A DNA stretch of 64,000 bases from Trichobilharzia regenti (GCA_944472135.2 OX235262.1:28319362-28383361); one strand, 5' to 3'. Numbered from the stretch's first letter, positions 1 to 11,000 are shown. The notes: generated by a model from the letters alone, not told the origin. Made by a program: numbers and translations.

Positions 1-570
1 ATTATTTACAAAATACCATGCAATGACTGTGAGGTCAACTACATAGGTCAAACTAGTAGGTCAGGGGTAGTCAGATTGTCAGAGCATGAGAATTTAGCTA
101 AGGTAAGAATGGTTGACCCCGAGAAGATAAGTAATTTAGAAAAAAGCTGAGCAATTGCAATGCATGCGCTAACACACAACCACACAATAGGGTGGGAGAG
201 GGTTAAAATTCTAAAAAGTAATCTAGGTAGGTGGAGAGAGAGAGAGAGAGGTCGATTACTGAATCCTTGTTGATCGAGTCTACACCCAACACATGCAATA
301 GTAATGACTCGTCACTCATACCTTAAATATTGAAAATACTATTACCAGAGAAATCAAGTGAAAATCAAGAGAAAAACAATGGAAGTATATAAATGAATTT
401 AGGAAGTCGTGTGATAACCTTGATATGATTATGATCAATAAATTGTGCTCGAAACGTCATCAGTAAACACTACTGTATAACCCTGTGAGACTTTATCAAA
501 ACAGAATTTACCCATAATGGAATTTCACTCTACCACAGTGCCCAAGTTTCATTGTTATATCAATAAACTT
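1..570 (+). mobile_element. Penelope-like element, 3' fragment with GIY-YIG remnant
   Basis: The first ~150 bases translate to a GIY-YIG endonuclease core: YKIPCNDC, then NYIGQTSRSG, then RLSEHENLAK. This is the C-terminal nuclease of Penelope-like retroelements, which nicks the target DNA for integration. It is already broken: a TGA follows the SNLEKS segment near 148, and an (AG)n run lies at 234-250. The noncoding tail up to about 570 contains the motif CGAAACGTCATC. The same tail recurs at 6868-7030 (minus), 7985-8215 (plus) and 17850-17956 (minus), so it is the 3' end of one PLE subfamily. The RT part would lie upstream of the window. It is a dead fragment. Confidence 0.8.
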
Positions 571-603
571 GCATAATTCATTGCGTACTGGACTTAAAAT
601 TTC

Positions 604-606
<3 letters not shown>

Positions 607-636
<30 letters not shown>
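607..636. repeat. (TA)n microsatellite
   Basis: About 30 bases of uninterrupted TA dinucleotide directly after the PLE tail. Confidence 0.95.
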
Positions 637-637
<1 letters not shown>

Positions 638-1024
638 GTGTAAATCCTTACAGCATCCGATCTGTAGGATCACATCCCGCTGTGTTTGCCCTTTAACGAT
701 GTATATGTGGTTACACGTACATGGAGAAGACCATCGATCTGTGCATGTCAGGGCTACAAAATAAATACAATCTTCCAACAGATTTAACCCTGGAAATGTA
801 CGTCCAGTATCATCTCTCACGAAGTACATCATAGGGAACAGTCATAAGTTGATTTCAGAAGTACCCACCTAAAAGACAAGTTTGGGTCATATACCTAATT
901 TTGTTAAAGCCTAAACCAAAAAAATTGAAACCTGTTTTGTGTTCAAAAGTTATTCTTTACTATTTTGAAACTGATGTAGCAATCCAGTTTTATAACCAAC
1001 GTTCATTTTTATTCGTTTTTAATT
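637..1024. other. no recognisable feature
   Basis: AT-rich sequence with no coding frame or repeat that I can tie to the families in this window. Confidence 0.5.
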
Positions 1025-1215
1025 CAGCTTAGATTTTCCCGTTGATTGGTTGAACAGAAATGTTCAGCCTCCTGTTGACACATCGGCTTCTAGTACGGAC
1101 GCTTTGACGACTTTCGAGCATTGACTTATAGTAATTAAGTGAATAATTAATAGTATTAGAATCCAGTATCCGTATTTCGTCTTCTTTGGGGCTCGTCATT
1201 ATAAATATACCTGCA
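1025..1215 (-). mobile_element. Family A (Sm-alpha-like) HHR repeat, old copy
   Basis: Read on the minus strand this is a diverged copy of the HHR repeat seen cleanly at 11773-12479. The ribozyme lies at about 1159-1210, with TGACGAG before stem II and CGAAA after it, and a decayed stem I. The conserved tail, including GATTTTCCCGT on the plus strand at about 1030, follows. The tRNA-like head is missing, so the copy is 5'-truncated and its ribozyme is probably inactive. Confidence 0.7.
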
Positions 1216-1349
1216 CTCCCGATTGCGTTCATTATTTGACTGAAAAGTATTTTCATCATCCTATTTTCTTACTTCTTATCTGTAGTCATGACTCTTAAAC
1301 ATTCTGATCTATATTCGTAGAAAAAATTGTCATCATTTATGCTCTATTG

Positions 1350-1470
1350 CGTTTTATGTAAATACATGTAACAAGTATGTGTATGACCAGATTGTCTGAA
1401 ATGTATAGTGCAAGAAGTACATTACATGTCTCAGATAAATTAAGTCTTATTACTGCTTTATTGATGTCTT
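1350..1470 (+). mobile_element. PLE 3' tail fragment
   Basis: The segment around GTGTATGACCAGATTGTC, CATTACATG and CTTATTACTGCTTTAT matches the noncoding tails after the PLE fragments at 23255-23345 and 34150-34260. There is no coding part here. It directly precedes a family B repeat. Confidence 0.55.
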
Positions 1471-1477
1471 TCAAATA

Positions 1478-1680
1478 GAAGATACCTGTAAGCAGAAGAT
1501 CCTGGGTTCAAACCCATGCGGTGGGTGCGTACTGATGAAGAGTCCCAAACTAGGATGAAACCGTTGTCCAGTACTCCCAGGTTTTCCAGTGGTTCTGTAT
1601 CCTATGTCAGCTCATTATGAAATCCTGTAACCAATCAACCAAATCCCGACAAACCAATACTTGAATAGAACGCTTGTTGT
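1478..1680 (+). mobile_element. Family B HHR repeat with tRNA-like B box
   Basis: This unit has a Pol III B-box-like GGGTTCAAACC, then a hammerhead (1528-1575), then the family tail through CCAATCAACC and AATACTTGAAT. The ribozyme has core CTGATGA, stem II GTCC/GGAT and GAAAC. The would-be cleavage site TTGTC is followed by CAGTAC. The A box and head are missing. Other copies are at 16050-16596, 31000-31350 and 48866-49292. Confidence 0.75.
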
Positions 1681-1841
1681 TGAAGTCTTTTCTACTACAC
1701 TTTACTATCCCTCATCCCATTCTAGTCATTTCAGCTTAGGTAATAACTTCCTTGTTGTCTTTTGGTTGCTCTCAAGATTGTAATTTTCTGTTATCACCTA
1801 GTGTCTATATGCAAACGGAATATATCTCTATTCAGTAATAC

Positions 1842-1992
1842 TGTAACGACAGAAGACAAGAGCCAGGTAACAGATCGTTTATTGAGAATTTTTATGAGAT
1901 TTTTATGTATAGCGTTATTAGCGTTACTGTTAACGGAGAAGCAATCTCTTCTGATTGGTTGTTTTCCTCCTGAAGGTTATTCTGTCATCTGT
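1842..1992 (+). mobile_element. LTR fragment (same family as the 61.8 kb solo LTR)
   Basis: Starts TGTAACGACAGAAGACAAG, with AACAGATCGTTT shortly after, which parallels the start of the solo LTR at 61778. It also shares CTGATTGGTTG. The 3' end (CTCACCACA) is not seen, so it is a truncated LTR relic of a Ty3/gypsy-type element. Confidence 0.55.
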
Positions 1993-2140
1993 TGTGGCCG
2001 TTCTAAGTAAATGATGTGTAATTTTTCAACGAAATGAAGATATCCTTCAGATTATTACTTTTCTTGTAAATCCTATATAAGGAAAAAGGTTTCATACATT
2101 TGCTTCCATTGATAAATTTCTATAGAGAAAGAAAGACCAG

Positions 2141-2195
2141 ATTTGCAGGATAAAATGATATCATTCTATTTCACGGGTTCTCGTCAGCCGCAAAA
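2141..2195 (-). ncRNA. Hammerhead ribozyme, PLE type
   Basis: On the minus strand: stem I TTTGCGG pairs with CTGCAAA. The core is CTGACGAG, a very short stem II (AACCCGT) and GAAA. Stem III is the self-complementary AATGATATCATT block, and the cleavage site is ATC before CTGCAAA. All core nucleotides are present, so it could be active. Hammerheads at PLE ends are known. A close relative is at 30663-30720. Confidence 0.8.
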
Positions 2196-2802
2196 CAGCT
2201 ACCTGGAATTATAATGGTCATAAATAATCACATTTCATACTTCAGTGTTTGAAAGGTTATAGAGAAAACATGAAAAAATGAATGCATCTGGAATATAAGT
2301 ACTACAATTTTTAGTCACCATCAGTTTATATGCTATCAAAATATAGAAAACGGGGTGGGGGTGTGAGAGAAGACAGAAAAATCTAAGAAATAAGAACAAA
2401 TTAGTTCAGCGAAGAGTCTCTTTTCGGCGAATTCATTCTCTTAGCTGTACAGTCGCAAATATATACAATTAATTTTGTGTGTGTGTGTACATAAGGTTTG
2501 TCAAAATCAAAATAACAGTTAGTATGCGTTGTTGATATCTAATAAAGAGTTTTAGCTTGTACGTCAACATAGCAACTCAAGAAGGTCAAGGTTCATCAAA
2601 TTGAAAACTTGCTTAGTGAGTTGAGCTCACTAGTGTGTATGACTAATCAGTATAATGAAAGTAATACGGTTACCAAGGGGTTGAGAGATTGACTACACTC
2701 TCTTTATGTGTGCATAAGTTTGGTCTGAGATGTCTGATCGCAATTGCTTCAGCAAATCATAGTAGATTCGCTGTCCTTTGTATGTTTAGTATTCTGAAGG
2801 AT

Positions 2803-3159
2803 TTAGAAATCTCGACAAAATGACTCGTATTCACGGGGTGGGTGTATGGTAATTGCGCTTAGTAAATATCTGCTTCCTTTTAAATATAAGTTTCTTGGAA
2901 TATGCTCTGAAAGCCGGATGGAAGCCCTTCTTTCTGTCCTTCCAATGTACTTGCTCCCGCAGGTGCACGTTAATTTATAAATGCAGTTGTAAGTAACATC
3001 AACAGGGTACTTATCCAGTTTCGATTGGCTTATAGAGCATGTAGTGTTGTATAATGTCACCAGGTTGGCTGCAGGAATGCATCTCTTTATTGCTCCTTTC
3101 ATCCTCTTTTCAATCTTTTTTGATACTGCTTCTCCTTTGTTTGGGAGGCAAATGATCAC
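2803..3159 (-). pseudogene. GIY-YIG endonuclease part of PLE, fragment
   Basis: 118-aa open frame carrying the PLE nuclease signature. The Tyr of the GIY part is in CIYKLTC, followed by CGSKYIGRTERRA and RLSEHIPRNL. In the family this domain nicks target DNA and sits at the C-terminus of a single polyprotein. The conserved C-terminal part (AEAIAI..LKP..C.QK..V) is not continuous in this frame, and there is no RT upstream, so it is a non-functional piece. The start methionine is arbitrary. Confidence 0.8.
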
Positions 3160-3587
3160 TTTCTCCTTTCCAACTGTTGGATACTTCCCTTTTTCACCTC
3201 CTTCTTTGCTGTACTTTAGGATAAATCCCTTCGTGTACCCGTTTTTTTCAACAAAGCTTAGTCTTCTTCTACCTTGTTAGACGAACATAACTTTCTGGCC
3301 CTGTTGTACAATGCCCTTACTAATCCTCGCTTATAGCTCATAGGGCAGAAGCTGTTGTAGTGAATATATTGTCCAGTCCAGGCTTCTTTTCTGTAGATGG
3401 ACAGCAGTTAGTACAGTAAAAGAGGATGAAAGGAGCATTAAAGTGATGCTTCCATGCAGCCAAGCTGGTGATACTATACAGCACTACATGCTCTATAAGC
3501 CATTCGCTATTCATCAATCAAAGTCAATTGTATTTTACGCAGTGTATATATTCGGTTGGCATAACCATCACCTGAACCTGATACATT

Positions 3588-3740
3588 GCGTTGGTGGCAC
3601 AGCGGTTAGGACGCTCGTCGACCATGCACATGGTTCGGGGTTTGATCCCCGGCCATCAACACGCTCATTTACCTTGCTAAGCCAGAAATAAAGCTGGTAA
3701 AGAGGAAAGGTTGAGCATGTGGTTAGCAACCCCATCTTTT
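3588..3740 (+). mobile_element. tRNA-derived SINE (SINE-1)
   Basis: A-box-like TGGCACAGCGGTTAGG and a B-box-like GGTTTGATCCCC lie about 40 bases apart, as in tRNA. A tRNA-unrelated body follows (ACCTTGCTAAGCCAGAAATAA, AGGAAAGGTTGAGCATG). Other copies are at 4488-4679, 9925-11000 (split), 47265-47515 and 62262-62475. The LINE-like 3' tail seen at 4640-4679 is absent here. Confidence 0.75.
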
Positions 3741-4236
3741 TTGTTTTCCTCTATGTATACGACGACTGATATTTGAGGTTTTTATGTCACATACTGTGTA
3801 GTTCTTTCTTCGGCTGCCGGTTGGTCTGTTTGTCTATCCATTTTTGTTGTTTTTCTCTTAGCTTTTCACTTTCCGTATTCTCTTTTCTCTGCTCCCTTTC
3901 TCTCTCAATCATTCATTTATTTAATCCTTAATGTATATCATTTCATTGTACACATGTTCCACTATCTGTACAAGTTTCTTTTTTGTCCATTTAAACAAAT
4001 TCGAAAGTTAACAAACAAATTATGGCTTTTATTTTTTGCCTCCTATTCACTTATATTCCCATTACTTGATGAGTCATATAGGTAAAGTGAGTGAGTAGCT
4101 GATTTATGATTCACACAACTATTTTTCAAGCAATAAAACATATTCTACATACTGCTCCTCTCCTATCCTATCCTATCCTATTCAAATATGTTTATAATTA
4201 TAAATGTGAATAACCTAGAGTTTTACAATGAAATAT
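3741..4236. other. no recognisable gene
   Basis: AT- and pyrimidine-rich sequence with a short TCCTA tandem repeat near 4160-4181. I see no coding signal. Confidence 0.5.
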
Positions 4237-4797
4237 GCATAATTATTTAATTCGATTTGCACTTTCCCGTCGATTGATTGATTGAATCGAAGTGCTCGGC
4301 CTGAGATTGACATGTTAGCAGCTTCGTGTGCAGATCTTGTGCGACAATGTCTGATTATTTAACTTGAAATCAATTGATGAATAGTGATTCTAGGTAGTGG
4401 AAGTCAAGACAACGAGCATTTCGTCCTAGTTGGGACTTGTCATCCGAGTGTACCTGCATTCCTTCGTTAGAAATGAGTGATAGTGTGCACATGATCCGGG
4501 GTTCGATCCCCGACCGACTCATTCCTTTACCTCACTAAGCCAGAAATAATTCTGGTATAGAGGAAAGGTTGGGCATGAGGCTAGCAACCCTCATCCTGTA
4601 AAAACAAACACTGCTACAGAAACTTCAAGCCTTCTAGCTTGAAGCGCTATGTTCCACTGGGGAACGTGAAGGAAAAAAAAGTGTGATGTATATGTTCCGT
4701 CTGAGGCTCCAAAGCAGTATCCATAGTTCTAAACACCAAAGTGTTGTCTACTAGACCATTTAGACTACGAGAGTCATCTCTTTCTTATGCAACTAAC
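4237..4797 (-). mobile_element. Family A HHR repeat, old copy split by a SINE
   Basis: Minus-strand family A unit. The tail lies at 4237-4380, the decayed ribozyme at 4400-4450 (TGACAAG, then CGAAATGC), and the Pol III-type head at 4690-4797 (B-box relic GAGGCTCC, A-box region CTAGACCATTT on the plus strand). The SINE at 4488-4679 interrupts it between ribozyme and head. Confidence 0.75.
4488..4679 (+). mobile_element. SINE-1 insertion inside family A, 6-bp TSD
   Basis: 5'-truncated SINE starting at CACATGATCC, with B-box GGTTCGATCCCC and the body AGGAAAGGTTGGGCATGAGG. It ends in CGCTATGTTCCACTGGGGAA plus an A-rich end. AGTGTG flanks it on both sides (4482-4487 and 4680-4685). The 3' tail resembles the end of the RTE elements of this window (CCTATGTTCCACTGGGAA), which suggests RTE machinery mobilises it. 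Confidence 0.75.
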
Positions 4798-5555
4798 AGG
4801 TGTGTCGGTAATGATTTAAATTCAATTAGCGCAATCGGGAATCCACTAGAAAGAGGCAGACAGAGAGAAATTAACAGAATAACTTTGAGATATTATACAG
4901 TGTTAGAGTGATTAGTAGTCATTGTTGTGATGTGATGTATACATGTTTTAAACGTGTGTATATTTACATACATGGCTTACAATTAAGCATGTTACAATTC
5001 ATGACCCTTATAAAATTTTATTTTATCACTTGACTTGACCAATAAGATTCATTAATCTGCTAGATATCATAGAATTTTATGCATTTTTAAAGACAAAAAA
5101 AAGACACTGAATGAATGAATGAATGAACGATAATAATGTTGATTCATCCATCTATATGCAAAAGACGAGAAAAATTAGGCTGATTCATCCAACAACAAGA
5201 AAAATAAAACAAGACAGAATTTTGTCGTCAAAAGATGAAAAAAATAACCGCCAAAAAATAGAATATAAAATATTATAATAAAAAAAAACAATAACATAAT
5301 GAAGGCAATCAGTATGAGTCATTCACTTTTTTTTTCATAGATTTTTCTGTCTAATCAACTCAACACTATACACACATTAGAGTATGAGAGTTGAGTTGTG
5401 ATTTCTTATGTCTTATAAGAGGAAGCACATAAACAACCCGTAAATGACTTTGAGTGAATTAAGACTGTATTCTTTTATTTCAAAGTTTTCAAAGGTTTTC
5501 CTTATTTTTCAATTTTAACCATGGAGAAACATTGAAAACGAGAGATTATTACTGG
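4798..5555. other. no recognisable gene
   Basis: AT-rich with short A-runs and an ATGA tandem (5110-5128). Nothing codes or matches the repeat families. Confidence 0.5.
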
Positions 5556-5965
5556 ACTGTTGCTTCATACTAGTTTGGGTCTCCTCAGTAGTACGCACCT
5601 ACTGAGTTTCAAACCCTGTTACAAGATGAGCTGGTCGAACATTCATCCAAAGTCATTTAACTCAATGGCCATCCTATGAATTCTGACTTCTGTCAAGGTG
5701 GGATTTTAGCGCATCTACCATTAGCCATTGTCATACATGGCGAGCATTTATCATCACTCCTGACCGGATGCACTCCACCAGTCACAAATTCTTAGTAGAA
5801 CTCCAGGAAACTCCATCCATCCTGTAGCCAATCACTAGACAGCATGAGATTAATTTTTCAAGTTTGACTACGGATTGATATCAGTTAGAGAACCACTGAA
5901 ATCTGGCACCGGAGTACTTAGCAGGTGTTTCGTCTTAGTTTAGGATTCATCGTCAGACTGCGGTA
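5556..5965 (-). mobile_element. Family B HHR repeat remnants
   Basis: Two minus-strand pieces. At 5560-5830 the family B head and tRNA-like part run to the ribozyme region (CTAGTTTGGG, AGTACGCACC on plus). At 5843-5965 a second ribozyme and tail appear (ATATCAGTTAGAGAACCA, then TGTTTCGTCTTAGTTTAGGA). Both are decayed, and the ribozyme cores carry substitutions. Confidence 0.6.
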
Positions 5966-6149
5966 TATAGTAATCAGCTGCTTCAATAGACCCATTACTT
6001 ATTAAACCATATATATTTAATCTACAAAAAGCTGTTATTTTATGAATCATAGAGTAGGTCGATCATTTCATCGAATGCATTGTAAGTGTACAAAACTGAC
6101 ATCATATTTGAAATGCTCTTTTTCCTATCTAATTGGACTTTCTCAGTGT

Positions 6150-6345
6150 CTGTTTAGTGAGGAACCGAAATAAGTTAGATAATTGAAGGAGCGTTGAACA
6201 GTTGTTTCATCTTAGTAATGTAACACTCACTCTCTTAAGCATTACGAACCTGGAAGTCAGCCAGAGATTGAATGCAAGACTTTCAGGTGACGAGTTTATC
6301 AAGCTGCTTAACACTCAACCAGTGAGTTGAAATCTTACAATAACC
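6150..6345 (-). mobile_element. Possible very old family B copy
   Basis: Weak resemblance on the minus strand: GAACAGTTGTTTCATCTTAG (plus) parallels the family B ribozyme region, followed by a tRNA-like stretch. It could be chance. Confidence 0.3.
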
Positions 6346-6867
6346 CATGAACTCTAACTTGCGTCAATTTGAGATGAAGCTCCACCACCAAACTGGTTAC
6401 GTAGGAATACACGTAACCTACACCCCCACATGAGTACTCACTACTGCTTCCTGATTTCCAGTAATAATAATAATGATAATAGCTCTATGCCAAAAAATGC
6501 CGAAAATGATCCTTGTGTGGAATCTTCAAGTCATGTAATAAACCATAATAATATATGATCTGGAGGGTTACTGTGTTTTTATTCCAAGCATGATCCAATG
6601 ATGCATAATGTGTGTTCTCCTCTATTTCCGTCAGAAAATTTGTAGCAGTAGTTTGAAAACATTTTTGTCTGAGTAGACATTGCGTTTCTTCAACATAATT
6701 GTATAGTTAAAACAATATGAAATGAAGTAAACACGATGCCTTTAGGTGGATAGGAAATTAAGCTTGTCCACTGATTTAAATATGCCACCGATGAAGTAAG
6801 TTTAGTCACATCTGACTAATGCGCTGATTGTACAATAGACATGATGAATAACTAAACTACCAGAATT
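6346..6867. other. no recognisable gene
   Basis: AT-rich with a short ATAATA run near 6465. No match seen. Confidence 0.5.
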
Positions 6868-7950
6868 CCACATTAGTTTGTTTATTAGATATATCACACA
6901 GTGAAACAGTATTACTGTTTACTGGATGACGAACCTTCGAACACAATCTATTATTGTTCATAATCATATCATCAATTATAACCACACGACTTTGAAACTC
7001 GAGTTTTATAGTTTCCTTTGTTCTCTCCTATTTGTCGTCGTTGGGGTAGTAGAATTTTCCAGAAGTCTAGATGGACAGGTGTTGAATCATTCCTATCACA
7101 TGTATTTGCAGTTGATTCGATAAACAAAGTTTCTGTTATGAATCTCTCCCTCCACCCTGTGACATTAGATTTTAAAACTGTCATCCTATCCCATCCATGC
7201 TATTGTGTGGTTGTGTGTAATTGCATGTAGTGCTATCTACCGCTGAACTATTCTCTAGATTTCTTATCTTATTTGGGTCAACCAATCTAGATTTAGCCAG
7301 GATTTTATGTTCCTCTAGGGTGACTGACTGACCCTGTTCTACCACTTTGACCTGACAATCATCGCAAGGTACTAGATAAGGTGAATTGTTTTGTTTTAAA
7401 GGCTCCACAGGACTGACCCTTTAAACGACAAAGCTTGTTTCTAATTGAGTATGTGGTTGCTTTGAATGCCAGCCACTTTTATTCCTGCCTTGTTGAGAAT
7501 TCTGAGTAAGGTGGTTTCCGAGGTTCCTTCCTTGTTGGGATTACTATTGATGATTTAGATTCCTCATTGTTGGTGTCGTCATTACTATTATTATTACTAT
7601 TATTATTATTATCACTATCACTACTATCATTATTTATTTTATTTTCACATTTCCCTACATATTTCCATACTAATTTATCAGGGTAATTATTAAGTTTCAA
7701 GGCTTCTCTTATATGTATCGCTTCCTGTCTTAGATTTTCCTTGGTACTACTTAGTATTTGTGCTCTGTCACTTAAACATTTTACCAATCCTATTTTTACT
7801 AACATGGGATGGGATGATCGGAAGTCTAAATATCTTTTTGAATGTGTGGGTTTCCTGTAAACACTAGTGCCTAACTTCCCATCTTCTTACCTTTTTACGT
7901 TGCAATCTAACATTGGCAGTTCCCTTTCCTGACTTTCCAATTCATAAGTG
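6868..7950 (-). mobile_element. Penelope-like element, 3' portion (minus)
   Basis: The minus strand reads, in order, a linker (7805-7479: LVKCLSDRAQILSSTKENLR, NNYPDKLVWK, then an Asn/Asp-rich low-complexity run), a decayed GIY-YIG region (7408-7181: VPCDDCQ, EEHKILAKSRLVDPNKI) and the same noncoding tail as at 420-560 and 7985-8215. The linker is the usual region between RT and nuclease in PLEs. The catalytic YIG is lost (VEQGQS), so the copy is dead. Confidence 0.75.
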
Positions 7951-7984
7951 AATTGAATTGCCTCTACCTTCAAGTTGATAGAAG

Positions 7985-8215
7985 ATAAAGAAAACTATAA
8001 AACTCAATTTTCAAAGTCGTGTGATTACAAATGATATGATTATGAACAATAAATTTTGTTCGAAACGTCATCCAGTAAACAGTAATACTGTTTCACTGTG
8101 TGATATATCTAATAAACAAACTAATATGGAATTACTTAATGCCACAGTGCCCAAGTTTTACACATATATTAATAACCACCAGAATTTATTCAGAAATCAA
8201 TGAAGAACCATTGAA
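7985..8215 (+). mobile_element. PLE 3' noncoding tail (plus)
   Basis: About 150 bases are the reverse complement of 6868-7018, including TGATTATGAACAATAAATTT, CGAAACGTCATCCAGTAAAC and TAATATGGAATT. It is the same PLE subfamily tail in opposite orientation, so 6868-8215 is a tail-out inverted arrangement. Confidence 0.7.
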
Positions 8216-8399
8216 AAACTAAAACTAGCAACAGAAGTGTTGAAAGTAACGAAAATAATGTAGAATTCCAAGCCTCTATAACACTACCGTGTATACAGAA
8301 GGGACGTCAGTGGCCTAACGTAGAATTCTCAATGACGCTGTAATTAGGGTGGCATTTAACCCAACCAACCAATCAACCAACTCTCTCAGAGGTAAACTT

Positions 8400-8880
8400 T
8401 GTCACCTCAAGGATCCAATAGATCGAATCAAGAAAAATAGTATAATTTATCAAATACTATGTAATGCTGACTGTTAGTGAGGTCAAGTGCGCATAGGCCG
8501 GTCAAACTAGTAGTGAATTGAGGTCAACTAGATTACTGGAACACAAAAATGCAGCTAGACATAGAATAATTGACCGTACTAAGTTAAATAACCTAGAAAA
8601 GAGGGTTCAGCTATTGCAATACACTGCATGTAATCACGTAATATGCTGGATGGGACAGGGTGAGATTATTAAGAAGCAATATAGTTTGATGGAGACACAG
8701 AGAGAGGTTAATCACTGAAGTTTTGTTAACAATTGATTCAACACCACACACGTACAGTCGGAATGACGCAATGCCGCGTATACCTGATATATGGAAACTG
8801 CCAAAAAACAACAAAGAGAGGTTGGGGAAAGAGACTAGAGAGAAAAAGTATCTATATCGAACCACTGGGCACATAATGAT
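8400..8880 (+). mobile_element. PLE nuclease fragment, decayed
   Basis: At 8480-8620 the phrase GGCCGGTCAAACTAGTAG followed by LLEHKNAARHRIIDRTKLNN parallels the GIY-YIG end of the copies at 1-150 and 7181-7408. Stops and frameshifts interrupt it. Confidence 0.6.
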
Positions 8881-9069
8881 CTAAAACGGTAGCTAACTTA
8901 GTTATAAAAATCTTAACTATGTGTATCTGCATAAGGCAAGAAATCCACGTTATTTTCACACTGCTTAATACTGGAAATCAGAAATCACACCTCATTTTCT
9001 GTAGAACTGAGCTATAAGTATAGACTAATTTAACCACCTATTTCGACATATTCATCAAAATCCATCGAT

Positions 9070-9510
9070 AAGATGTGTAGTGTGGCTATGGTTATTATTA
9101 AGCTAAGCAGCACAACACTACTTACTACACACTCAAAACATACTTGTCATATATGTGGGGCAAACGTCCAGATCACTTAAAATAAGAGTGAATGAACATA
9201 AACGCCTAACCGACTAAAGGTCAACCAACAGGGAAACAAGCTTACAAAAATCTTGAAAAAAATTCATCGATAGCTGCACATGCATGGGACAAAAACCACA
9301 ATATCGATTGGGACAATGTGTGTATTCTAAAAACAAACATGAACAAATAGAAAGAAAGACTCATAACAGAATCGATATTCATTAAAGTCACACCGGATAC
9401 ATGTAACAAGGGTGAGTCAGTACAACTATCAACAACTTGGAATATAATTCTAAATACAAACACATGAATGAATATGGAATATAATTCTGAACACATATAT
9501 GCACACACAA
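9070..9510 (+). mobile_element. PLE GIY-YIG fragment
   Basis: In one frame near 9148-9205 the sequence reads YVGQTSRSLKIRVNEHKR, a good GIY-YIG core. A shifted frame gives HAWDKNHNIDWDNVCIL and then ITESIFIKVTPD, the usual PLE C-terminal pattern (H-x-I-D-W, then a conserved Glu). Frames are interrupted, so it is a relic. Confidence 0.75.
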
Positions 9511-9514
9511 ACAT

Positions 9515-9924
9515 GAATGAGCAAAAAAAAAAATAATAATGAACTATATATATGAGTACAAATCATAAATGTGTGAATAAAACAATTCCAACAGTGGTGT
9601 GAACACGGGCAGTAATTTTGCTCGAAATATTACCAATAACAAAACTTATCATTGTGTGTAAACTATTAAAGTATAATTATACTTTATTTGATACTTGTCA
9701 TAGTTTTTCACTATCTGCAAGAGGTCTACAAACGGTTGAATTTTCTCTTTGACCGGGCTATTTGAGATAACGCCATTTAAGAGACTTACTTGTCTTAATG
9801 AATGGAAATGAAAATTGAAGTTGATATGTATTATAAAAGCAGTACGCATCACATTTTCACTGAATAATCCATCAGATTACATAAAGATGTTTCTTTCTAG
9901 GTTATTTCAAGTTCATACATTCTT
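9515..9924. other. no recognisable gene
   Basis: AT-rich spacer between PLE and SINE. Nothing recognised. Confidence 0.45.
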
Positions 9925-10048
9925 TTTATTCTTTCACGCTCCCAGTGGAACATAGGACTTCAAGCTAGAAGGCTTGAAGTTTCTGTAGCAGTGTTTATTA
10001 TTTTTACAGGAGCTGGGTTACTAGCCTCATGCCCAACCTTTACTCTTT

Positions 10049-10871
10049 CAGCCCCAACGGGTTGGTCTCTGACGAAATCTCAGCACGAATACAGGGGGCT
10101 CGTTTCGCATTTGCCAGTTTACGCCGACTCTGGCGTAGGCGAGATGTTCGACTATCGACCAAAGGGCGGTGGACTGCTCATCAGTCCGCTCCGTCCTCCT
10201 TTATGGTTGGCTGTGAGACCTGGCCACTGAGAGTGGAAGACATGAAAAGACCATCTGTCTTTGGTCATAGGTGCCTGCGCTCCATTTCCCGTGTAAAGTG
10301 GCATAATAAGGTGAGCAACATTGAAGTTAGGCGTCGAGTTCTAGGTAAACAGGGGAAATCAATCGACGAAGTCGTGAAGCAACAAAGACTGAGATGGTTA
10401 GGACATGTGTTTCGTATGCCAAGCCATCGCCTCCCTCGACCGAAGAGCAATGTTAGCGGATATAGGGTCAGGCTGGAAAAAAGCTAGCGGCGGTCAAACA
10501 AAAACTTGGCATCAGTCAATGAAATCCACAACAGTTGGTCTAAGCCAGTCACGTAGGAAGGTGTAGACTTCCAGGCTGGGGTCCTCGGGACGGTAAAAAT
10601 CTATGGTTGGAAACAATTGGTGACATGTCTCAAAATCGTTCTCAATGGCTGGTGCAGATGCATCCACTCCTTGTGACTTATGATCTCCAATGAAACTGTT
10701 TTGTATTTCTTTATTACTCCTTTGTCTCACTCCTCTGCTCACTGTTTCTATTATGCTTTTCTTGTACTTTCTTCTCTTGCTTCGCGTGCTACACGGAGTG
10801 TGGCGACTTGAACTTCCGCACATTTGTGCAAAGTTCTATGTCGAAAACAGATAGACAGACAGACAGACAGA
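10049..10871 (+). mobile_element. 5'-truncated non-LTR retrotransposon (RTE type), 15-bp TSD
   Basis: Encodes the C-terminal tail of a non-LTR ORF2 (10056-10487): ARIQGARFAFASLRRLWRRR, then GCETWPLRVEDM, RCLRSISRV and RLRWLGHVFRM. This is the post-RT region of schistosome RTE-like elements. The frame breaks at a TAG near 10485. Beyond it come TKTWHQSM-like codons and a noncoding end with an (ACAG)n tail at 10848-10871. The RT is missing. Perfect 15-bp repeats (10034-10048, 10872-10886) bound it. Confidence 0.85.
10056..10487 (+). pseudogene. RTE ORF2 C-terminal fragment
   Basis: Open frame of about 145 codons entirely inside the 5'-truncated RTE. It matches the segment after the RT fingers and palm of RTE/SR-type elements: the SVLLYGCETW-like stretch here reads FMVGCETWPL, followed by a cluster of basic residues and the WLGHVFRM motif. 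It has no RT catalytic motifs, so it makes no functional product. The ATG of the longest frame (10029) lies in SINE sequence and is not a real start. Confidence 0.75.
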
Positions 10872-11000
10872 CAACCTTTACTCTTTACTAGTCCTATTAT
10901 TGGCCTAGCGAGGTAAAAGGAGTGCGTCGTTAGCCGGAGATCGAACCCCGGACCACCTGAGGCGTGGTCGGTGAGCATTTCTACTGCTGTGTCACCGACG

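Larger units (their letters stand above)
2090..3430 (-). mobile_element. Penelope-like element, 3' part with terminal hammerhead
   Basis: Minus-strand PLE. At 3420-3200 broken frames give KRGLVRALYNRARKLCSSNK, the PLE segment between RT and nuclease. At 3159-2803 lies the GIY-YIG domain, and at 2141-2195 a hammerhead ribozyme at the 3' end. The RT is absent, so this is a 5'-truncated copy with frameshifts. Confidence 0.85.
9925..11000 (-). mobile_element. SINE-1 (minus), split by an RTE insertion
   Basis: The minus-strand SINE is in two parts. The tail and body are at 9925-10048 (GGCTTGAAG, TCCTATGTTCCACTGG on minus). The tRNA-like head is at 10872-11000 (A-box-like GTGACACAGCAGTAGAAATG, B-box-like GGGTTCGATCTCC on minus). 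The 15-mer CAACCTTTACTCTTT is present at both inner edges, as expected for a target-site duplication of the element between them. Confidence 0.8.

Noticed and set aside
602..832. 76-codon minus frame ending in repeated Tyr-Ile
   Set aside because: The end is a translated (TA)n microsatellite, and the rest has no known match.
3590..3660. Possible tRNA gene at the SINE head
   Set aside because: The boxes are tRNA-like, but the cloverleaf is not closed and the sequence is repeated at five or more loci.
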